From Bacillota bacterium (lineage in GTDB: Bacteria; Bacillota; Limnochordia; Darwinibacteriales; Darwinibacteriaceae), in contig JAAYSR010000168.1 of NCBI GenBank assembly GCA_012518325.1, positions 1 through 10,463 of the forward strand: 10,463 bases of DNA. Reading direction: 5' to 3'. This document shows positions 5,900 to 10,463 of the stretch, one piece after another; position 1 is the stretch's first letter, and the number at the start of each line of letters is the position of its first letter. The position numbers were made by a program, and so were the translations under genes. The notes below the pieces were generated by a model that ran no database searches, was not told the DNA's origin, and saw only the letters and a program-made list of their open reading frames with translations.

Positions 5900-7570
5900 T
5901 TAGAACAATCCGGTGATGTTTCCGTCGGCGTCGATATCGACGTTTTCAGCTGCAGGTCTGGGCGGCAGGCCCGGCATGGTCATAATATCCCCTGCAAGGC
6001 AGACGAGGAAACCTGCTCCCAGCGACGGTCTCACATCAGAGATGGTCAGTGTCCAGCCCTTAGGAGCACCCTTCAGCTTGGGATCATCGGAGATGGAGTG
6101 CTGCGTCTTCGCCACGCAGACCGGCAGTTCGCCGTAGCCAAGGCGGGTCAGATCGCGAATGGAGCGTTCTGCCTTTTGCGTATATACAACGCCGTCTGCT
6201 CCATAGATCTCCCTGGCCAGTGTCTCCAGTTTCTCTTTAATAGGCAGTTTCCAGTCGTAGATCGGTCTGAAGTCTGCCTTCTCGGTTTCCAAAACTTCCA
6301 GAACCGTCTTGGCAAAGTCTTCGCCGCCTGCTCCGCCTTCCACAACAACTCTCGATACAGCCCACCTCACACCGAGCTTGTCGCAATGGCGCTGTACCAG
6401 TTCGAGCTCTTCCGGCGCATCGGTGGGGAACTGGTTAATGGCCACTACGATGGGCAGACCGAACTTGCGGATGTTTTCTACATGCTTATCTAAGTTGACG
6501 AGACCTTTTTCCAGGGCCTCCAGATTTGTCTTGGCAACATCTTCCCTGGCTACGCCGCCGTGCATGTTCAGGGCACGTACCGAAACAACAATGACAGCTA
6601 CATCCGGTGTCAGGCCTGAATAGCCATGGACGATGTCGAAGAATTTCTCTGCGCCTAGGTCAGCAGCGAATCCGCCTTCGGTTACAACATAGTCGGCGAG
6701 CTTCAGCGCCATGCGGGTGGCAATGATGCTGTTATTGCCGTGGGCAATGTTGGCGAAGGGTCCGCCGTGGACAAAGGCCGGCTGTCCTTCCAGAGTCTGG
6801 ACCAGGTTCGGCTTAATGGCATCTTTCATGATTACTGCCATTGCGCCCTGGGCTTTGAGATCCCTGGCGTAAACTGGCTTGCGATCGTAGGTGTAGGCTA
6901 CAAGGATGTTTCCGATCCTTTCTTTGAGATCCTGCAGGTCAGTCGCCAGGCAGAGGATGGCCATGATTTCGGAGGCAACAGAAATATCAAAGCCAGCTTC
7001 CCGCACGTAACCGTCGCCAAGGCCGCCGAGGCCGATGACGATATTGCGCAGCTGCCTGTCATTCATATCCATAACCCGCCTGAACACAATGCGCTTGGGG
7101 TCAATGTTCAGTTCATTGCCCTGGGCGATGTGGTTGTCCAGGAGAGCGGCCAAGAGGTTGTGGGCAGTGGTTACTGCATGAATGTCGCCGGTAAAGTGAA
7201 GGTTAATGTCCTCCATCGGCACTACTTGCGAGTACCCTCCGCCGGCTGCTCCGCCCTTTACCCCGAAGGTAGGCCCGAGAGACGGTTCGCGAATGCAGGC
7301 AATAACGTTCTTGCCAAGCTTGCCGAGGGCCTGGGTCAAGCCGATGGTGGTCACAGTCTTGCCTTCTCCGGCAGGTGTAGCAGTAATGGCGGTAGTGTAG
7401 ATGAGTTTGCCATTGGGACGGTCTTTCAGCCTGTTGTACACCTTGGTGTCGATCTTAGCTTTGTAAGGACCGTACAGCTCGACTTCTTCAGGCGCCAGAT
7501 TCAGCTGCTCCGCAATCTCTGCGATGGGCCGCAATTTAGCCTGTTGCGCAATTTGAATGTCAGTTAGCAT
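5900..7570 (-). CDS. fhs: Formate-tetrahydrofolate ligase
   Basis: 556 residues, full length for the family. Joins formate to tetrahydrofolate with ATP to give 10-formyl-THF, feeding purine synthesis and, in acetogens, the methyl branch of the Wood-Ljungdahl pathway; the reverse reaction can yield ATP. Visible landmarks: ATP-binding TPAGEGKT (65-72), REPSLGPTFGVKGGAAGGGY (94-113), PMEDINLHFTGDIHAVT (118-134), FVHGGPFANIAHGNNS, and the C-terminal GFLVCLAGDIMTMPGLP ending in DADGNITGLF. All the family blocks I know are in place. The ATG at 7568-7570 is preceded by a weaker GGGGAT site. It begins 24 nt after lpdA and is probably the last gene of the rlmH-rex-lpdA-fhs unit. Neighbouring lpdA and rex suggest a link to redox balance or glycine/one-carbon metabolism, but no other Wood-Ljungdahl gene is in the window. 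Confidence 0.97.
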   Translation of the reverse strand: MLTDIQIAQQAKLRPIAEIAEQLNLAPEEVELYGPYKAKIDTKVYNRLKDRPNGKLIYTTAITATPAGEGKTVTTIGLTQALGKLGKNVIACIREPSLGPTFGVKGGAAGGGYSQVVPMEDINLHFTGDIHAVTTAHNLLAALLDNHIAQGNELNIDPKRIVFRRVMDMNDRQLRNIVIGLGGLGDGYVREAGFDISVASEIMAILCLATDLQDLKERIGNILVAYTYDRKPVYARDLKAQGAMAVIMKDAIKPNLVQTLEGQPAFVHGGPFANIAHGNNSIIATRMALKLADYVVTEGGFAADLGAEKFFDIVHGYSGLTPDVAVIVVSVRALNMHGGVAREDVAKTNLEALEKGLVNLDKHVENIRKFGLPIVVAINQFPTDAPEELELVQRHCDKLGVRWAVSRVVVEGGAGGEDFAKTVLEVLETEKADFRPIYDWKLPIKEKLETLAREIYGADGVVYTQKAERSIRDLTRLGYGELPVCVAKTQHSISDDPKLKGAPKGWTLTISDVRPSLGAGFLVCLAGDIMTMPGLPPRPAAENVDIDADGNITGLF

Positions 7571-7594
7571 TTTGAAATCCCCCTATCTCTTTTT

Positions 7595-8965
7595 TTATAA
7601 GGAATGTAGTCCTATTCCCAATCCGCTGAGTACCGCTTCTTTGATCGATTCTGAAACAGTTGGATGCGGATAAACTACCTCTGCCCACTGCTGCAGCGTC
7701 AAGCCCTGCTCAAGGCCTAAGGCTGCATCTGAGATCAGTTCTGTGGCCTGGGGACCAATAATATGTACTCCTCGTACAACGCCGTCCGGCGTGGCCACAA
7801 ACTTGACGAAGCCTGAGTCTTCGCCTGCGATTACGGACTTAGCATTGCCCTTGAGGGAATACTTGGCAGTAATGATCTCTCCGTATCTTTCCTTCGCCCT
7901 GGCCTCAGTCAGGCCGACAGATGCAATCTCAGGCGAAGTATAGACACAGCTTGGCACAAACCATTCATTTCTGGCAGGCTGGCCAAACATGTTGTTCACC
8001 GCGGCCCATCCCTCTTCGAAGGCCAGATGAGCAAGCTGGATTCCGCCGATGATGTCGCCTGCGGCATAAATGTTGGGCACAGCAGTCTGGAACTTCTCGT
8101 TTACCACAATGTAGCCCCTCTGGTTAATCTCACCTGGGAAGCCCTGCGGCACTACAGCCTTGCGGCCCACTGACACGAGAACCAGTTCGGTTTCGATCTC
8201 TACTGAGCGTCCTTTGTGGTCCACCTCGACCACAGCATGATCAGCTTCGCAGCGCACTTTCTCTACTTTAGCATCGTTGAGCACTTTTATCTTGCGTTTC
8301 TTAAACTCCCTGGTCAGCGTCTGGCTTACTTCGGCGTCCTCCGGAGGCAGGATTTGCGGCATCAGCTCCACAATCGTCACCTCAACTCCGTAGGACGAGA
8401 AGATGGTGGCAAATTCGCAGCCGATGACACCTCCGCCCACAATTACCAAAGACTTGGGCAGCGAGTCACGATCGAGAAGCTGATCGCTGTCTACCACCCT
8501 CTCCCCGTCGATGGGCAGATTCGGAAGCACAAAGGGCACTGTTCCTGTTGCCACCAGGATATTGCCCGGCTTGAAGGTTTCGTCGCCTACGGCTACCTCT
8601 GTTGCAGACAAGAAGCGGGCCTCTTCGTTGATCACCCGGATCTCCCGCTTGTCCAGCAGGAATTCCAGGCCGCCGACCATGCGGCTTACGATCTGGTCTT
8701 TGGTTTTGACAACCTGAGAGTAATCCAGGCCCTGAACCTCTACAGTCACGCCGTGTTTCTTTGCGGTGGCCGAAGTCAGGCTGCCGTAGTAATGGGCGCT
8801 TTCCAGCAAAGCTTTTGTGGGAATGCAGCCCCGATTGAGGCAGGTGCCGCCCACGCGCGTTTTTTCCGCCACAACTACGCTCTTGCCTAAATGCCTGGCG
8901 CGAATTGCTGCGGCGTAACCGGCCGGCCCTCCTCCAATTACAAGAAGATCAATCTGTTGGGTCAA
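7595..8965 (-). CDS. lpdA: Dihydrolipoamide dehydrogenase (E3 / glycine cleavage L protein)
   Basis: 456 residues. A flavoprotein that reoxidises dihydrolipoyl groups with NAD+, shared by 2-oxoacid or acetoin dehydrogenases and the glycine cleavage system. Seen: FAD-binding GGGPAGYAAA (11-20), redox disulfide C42-LNRG-C47, NAD-binding GGGVIGCEFA (177-186), second FAD motif YAAGDIIGG (300-308), and the catalytic dyad HPTVSE (434-439) in the dimer interface domain. These features fit E3 better than mercuric or glutathione reductase. The start is TTG (8963-8965), fixed by a very strong GGAGGAGGAG site five nt upstream; no better start exists. It begins 19 nt after rex. No E1, E2, gcvP, gcvT or gcvH is in the window, so the lipoyl partner is elsewhere; adjacency to fhs favours the glycine cleavage or Wood-Ljungdahl setting (inference). 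Confidence 0.93.
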   Translation of the reverse strand: MTQQIDLLVIGGGPAGYAAAIRARHLGKSVVVAEKTRVGGTCLNRGCIPTKALLESAHYYGSLTSATAKKHGVTVEVQGLDYSQVVKTKDQIVSRMVGGLEFLLDKREIRVINEEARFLSATEVAVGDETFKPGNILVATGTVPFVLPNLPIDGERVVDSDQLLDRDSLPKSLVIVGGGVIGCEFATIFSSYGVEVTIVELMPQILPPEDAEVSQTLTREFKKRKIKVLNDAKVEKVRCEADHAVVEVDHKGRSVEIETELVLVSVGRKAVVPQGFPGEINQRGYIVVNEKFQTAVPNIYAAGDIIGGIQLAHLAFEEGWAAVNNMFGQPARNEWFVPSCVYTSPEIASVGLTEARAKERYGEIITAKYSLKGNAKSVIAGEDSGFVKFVATPDGVVRGVHIIGPQATELISDAALGLEQGLTLQQWAEVVYPHPTVSESIKEAVLSGLGIGLHSL

Positions 8966-8984
8966 TGCTTCTCCTCCTCCAGTA

Positions 8985-9638
8985 TCAGTTCGTTTTCGCC
9001 TTTGGTACGTAATAGGCTAAGCGCTGCAATTCTAAGGACACATCTGTATTTACCACGTGAACCGTATCAGGCGCTTTAAGTTTGACAGGCGCAAAGTTCA
9101 AAATACCCTGAATCCCGGCCTGAATGAACCGATTGGCCACATCCTGAGCTTCCTGGGCCGGTACTGTAATAATAACAATATTGAGGCCCTTCTCTTTGAC
9201 CTGACTCAGAATATCTTCTAAACCATAAACGGGAATTCCTTCCACACGGGTCCCGATTTTGGCCGGATCACTGTCAAACAGGGCTGTAAGCTCCAAATTG
9301 AAGCTGGCATCTTCCGCAGACCTTTTTTGGTGATAGCGGGTGAGGGCGACGCCTAGGCTTCCTACACCAACCAGGCCCACTGAGAGTTTGCTGTCCAGGT
9401 TCAAAATTTTCCGCAGCTCATCACGCAAATAGGCGATCTCATAACCTACCCCCTGTTTGCCAAACTCGCCAAACCAGGCCAGGTCTTTGCGCACCAGGGC
9501 CGGACCCACTCCCGCCCGTACGCCGAGTTCCTGGGAAGAGATGGACTCAGTTCCGGATTCTTCGGCCAGCTCGTCCAGCACTCTAAGGTACAGGGGCAGC
9601 CGCCTGATTACCGCATCTGAAATCTTGTTCCACCGCAC
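8985..9638 (-). CDS. rex: Redox-sensing transcriptional repressor Rex
   Basis: 217 residues, typical for the family. Rex binds DNA when NAD+ is high and lets go when NADH rises, controlling fermentation and respiratory genes. N-terminal winged helix (about 1-75) begins with ISDAVIRRLPLYLRVLDEL and carries the recognition region VRKDLAWFGEFGKQGVGY (49-66). The Rossmann domain follows with GVGSLG (91-96), FDSDPAKIG (121-129), NFAPVKL (181-187), and the C-terminal domain-swapped helix NTDVSLELQRLAYY (197-210). The GTG start at 9636-9638 is set by GGAGGA six nt upstream; an ATG five bases upstream is out of frame. It lies 17 nt after rlmH and 19 nt before lpdA. I saw no convincing Rex operator in the window. 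Confidence 0.96.
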   Translation of the reverse strand: MRWNKISDAVIRRLPLYLRVLDELAEESGTESISSQELGVRAGVGPALVRKDLAWFGEFGKQGVGYEIAYLRDELRKILNLDSKLSVGLVGVGSLGVALTRYHQKRSAEDASFNLELTALFDSDPAKIGTRVEGIPVYGLEDILSQVKEKGLNIVIITVPAQEAQDVANRFIQAGIQGILNFAPVKLKAPDTVHVVNTDVSLELQRLAYYVPKAKTN

Positions 9639-9655
9639 ACATCTTCCTCCTTTCC

Positions 9656-10135
9656 CTACTTGTGATACCGTTCTCCTGCTACAATCGTAAAAGCCCGATA
9701 TATCTGCTCTGCCAAAATGAGGCGCATCAGCTGATGCGGGAAGGTAAAGGCCGAAAAGGACAGAGCTGTGTCAGCCCGGGCGATCACCTCCGGGTCAAGT
9801 CCCAGGGAGCCGCCAATGACAAAAACCAGCTGGCTGATGCCCTGCACCGCCTGGCGCTGAAACTCTGCTGCCAGCCTTTCTGAGCTCCAGAGTTCTCCCA
9901 GGCGATCCAGGGCAAAAACAAAAGAGCGCGGCTTAATGGCAGCCAAAATTCGCTCCCCCTCCCGGCGAAGAATCTCCCCCTTTTCTTTATCACTCAAAGG
10001 TTCACTGAAGCTTTCCTCTTTAACCTCGACGATTTCCAGGCGGCCGTAGCGGCCTATCCGCTTGCCGTACTCCTTCAGGCCCAGATCCACAAACTTTTCC
10101 CTGATTTTTCCTACAGCCACAATTTGAACGTTCAC
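9656..10135 (-). CDS. rlmH: 23S rRNA (pseudouridine-1915-N3)-methyltransferase RlmH
   Basis: 159 residues, exactly the usual length. A SPOUT-class methyltransferase that uses S-adenosylmethionine to methylate pseudouridine 1915 in helix 69 of 23S rRNA on the assembled ribosome. Seen: N-terminal NVQIVAVGKIREKF, FALDRLGELWSSERLA (74-89), the AdoMet-site VIGGSLGL (106-113), SFSAFTFPHQLMRLI and AEQIYRA in the knot, and the conserved C-terminal YHK. The GTG at 10133-10135 is chosen over a GTG three codons upstream because it matches the family N-terminus and lies eight nt from the GAGGTG ribosome binding site, whereas that site abuts the earlier GTG. The ribosome binding site overlaps the stop of the CxxH/CxxC gene, suggesting coupled translation. 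Confidence 0.96.
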   Translation of the reverse strand: MNVQIVAVGKIREKFVDLGLKEYGKRIGRYGRLEIVEVKEESFSEPLSDKEKGEILRREGERILAAIKPRSFVFALDRLGELWSSERLAAEFQRQAVQGISQLVFVIGGSLGLDPEVIARADTALSFSAFTFPHQLMRLILAEQIYRAFTIVAGERYHK

Positions 10136-10147
10136 TGCACCCACACC

Positions 10148-10315
10148 TCACACAACCAGATAAACCGGTGGTTTGCTGCAAAATGTGCAGCTGGACGGTG
10201 CACTCCAGTCTGTAAACGAGACACGCTCCAATTCGTACAAATCCGGCGGCATCTCATAGATTTCCACGAATTCGTCGATGGCCTCTTCAAGATGATCTGC
10301 ACACACTACATACAT
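10148..10315 (-). CDS. CxxH/CxxC miniprotein (BA_5709/YyzF-like)
   Basis: 55 residues starting MYVVCADHLEEAIDEF. It has a CxxH pair (C5-A-D-H8) near the N-terminus and a CxxC pair (C43-T-F-C46) near the C-terminus, a probable four-ligand zinc site closing a small fold, with a conserved-looking acidic helix and a Pro-Pro-Asp-Leu-Tyr-Glu-Leu turn between. This arrangement and the place just before rlmH match the CxxH/CxxC protein family described from Bacillus (BA_5709, YyzF). Function unknown; a ribosome or rRNA link is only suggested by the neighbour. The ATG at 10313-10315 is set by GGGAGGA five nt upstream; the frame stays open for 37 more codons but through the promoter and terminator, so the longer form is not real. 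First gene of its transcript. Confidence 0.85.
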   Translation of the reverse strand: MYVVCADHLEEAIDEFVEIYEMPPDLYELERVSFTDWSAPSSCTFCSKPPVYLVV

Positions 10316-10357
10316 GCTTTTCCTCCCTTGGGAAAATATGCACCTTCGTTTACAAAT

Positions 10358-10366
10358 ATCATACCA
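10358..10366 (-). promoter_or_regulatory. Extended -10 promoter for the CxxH/CxxC-rlmH-rex-lpdA-fhs unit
   Basis: On the minus strand TGGTATGAT: a TATGAT -10 box (10363-10358, five of six consensus) with TG at the extended -10 position. No good -35 is seen; the expected place falls in the T-tract of the preceding terminator (10381-10386), as can occur for extended -10 promoters. The start site would be near 10351, about 35 nt before the first ATG. Confidence 0.6.
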
Positions 10367-10378
10367 CATTAACTCATG

Positions 10379-10422
10379 AAAAAAAAGAAAAAGACCAGAG
10401 GGACCCCGACGCACCTCCGGCC
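10379..10422 (-). terminator. Rho-independent terminator of the upstream gene
   Basis: On the minus strand GGCCGGAGG (10422-10414), a 12-nt loop, CCTCTGGTC (10401-10393), then TTTTTCTTTTTTTT (10392-10379): a nine-pair stem with two G-U pairs and a long T-tract. It ends a transcript entering from the right. A frame ending NQAAVQL with TAG at 10439-10441 could be the tail of that gene, but eight codons are too few to name it. In Bacillus an HtrA-type protease gene sits upstream of rlmH. Confidence 0.7.
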
Positions 10423-10463
10423 GCACTGTACTGCCAGCCTACAGCTGTACTGCTGCTTGATTC

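Noticed and set aside
6740..7567. Long plus-strand open frame of 275 codons antisense to fhs
   Set aside because: It lies wholly inside the well-supported fhs gene and its translation shows no family motifs. It is a by-product of codon use on the other strand.
8216..8890. Plus-strand open frame of 224 codons antisense to lpdA
   Set aside because: Complete overlap with lpdA, whose catalytic motifs are all in place; the predicted peptide resembles no family.
10316..10378. Rex operator at the head of the rex-containing transcript
   Set aside because: No TTGTGAAnnnnnnTTCACAA or TTGTTAAnnnnTTAACAA-like palindrome is present; only a vague half-site resemblance near ATTTGTAAAC.
10316..10426. A 37-codon extension of the CxxH/CxxC protein
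   Set aside because: It would pass through the extended -10 box and the upstream terminator; the strong ribosome binding site at 10321-10327 fixes the 55-residue form.
10426..10453. Nine-base direct repeat GCAGTACAG (10426-10434 and 10445-10453)
   Set aside because: Two copies only, close to the end of a truncated upstream gene; too little to call an attachment site, iteron or CRISPR repeat.

Overview
The window looks like chromosomal DNA from an anaerobic, low-to-mid GC Gram-positive bacterium (Bacillota, Clostridia-like). Evidence: strong GGAGG-type ribosome binding sites before nearly every gene, frequent GTG and TTG starts (rlmH, rex, lpdA, pyrG and the 207-residue protein), a Rex redox repressor, formate-tetrahydrofolate ligase, a CxxH/CxxC miniprotein beside rlmH as in Bacillus relatives, and an argS...pyrG...fba order that recalls the argS-rpoE-pyrG-spo0F-fbaA block of Bacillus subtilis. 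The genus cannot be named from this.

Every gene is read on the minus strand, so transcription runs from high to low coordinates. At the right edge, a rho-independent terminator (10379-10422) closes an upstream gene outside the window. An extended -10 promoter (10358-10366) follows. The first unit is CxxH/CxxC miniprotein - rlmH - rex - lpdA - fhs (10315 down to 5900). It links ribosome maturation, NADH/NAD sensing, an NAD-linked lipoamide dehydrogenase and the entry of formate into folate one-carbon metabolism.

The 146-nt gap between fhs and argS (5754-5899) holds a good promoter with an inverted repeat around its -10 box, then a terminator-like hairpin just before the argS ribosome binding site. 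The second unit is argS - five-span membrane protein - pyrG - bifunctional nuclease (DUF151) family protein - small secreted protein - double zinc-ribbon protein - fba (5753 down to the left edge, where fba is cut after 33 codons). Spacing is tight, with a 4-nt overlap between the membrane protein and pyrG.

The most striking observations are in two housekeeping enzymes of the second unit. The CTP synthase has lost two of the three catalytic residues of its glutaminase domain (nucleophile Cys replaced by Ser, catalytic His by Gln) while the rest of the domain is well kept. The arginyl-tRNA synthetase reads NVVN where the class I HIGH signature should be, with an intact KMSKR loop. Both frames are open and full length, so these look like real variants and not decay. 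No mobile element, CRISPR array, tRNA or rRNA was seen.
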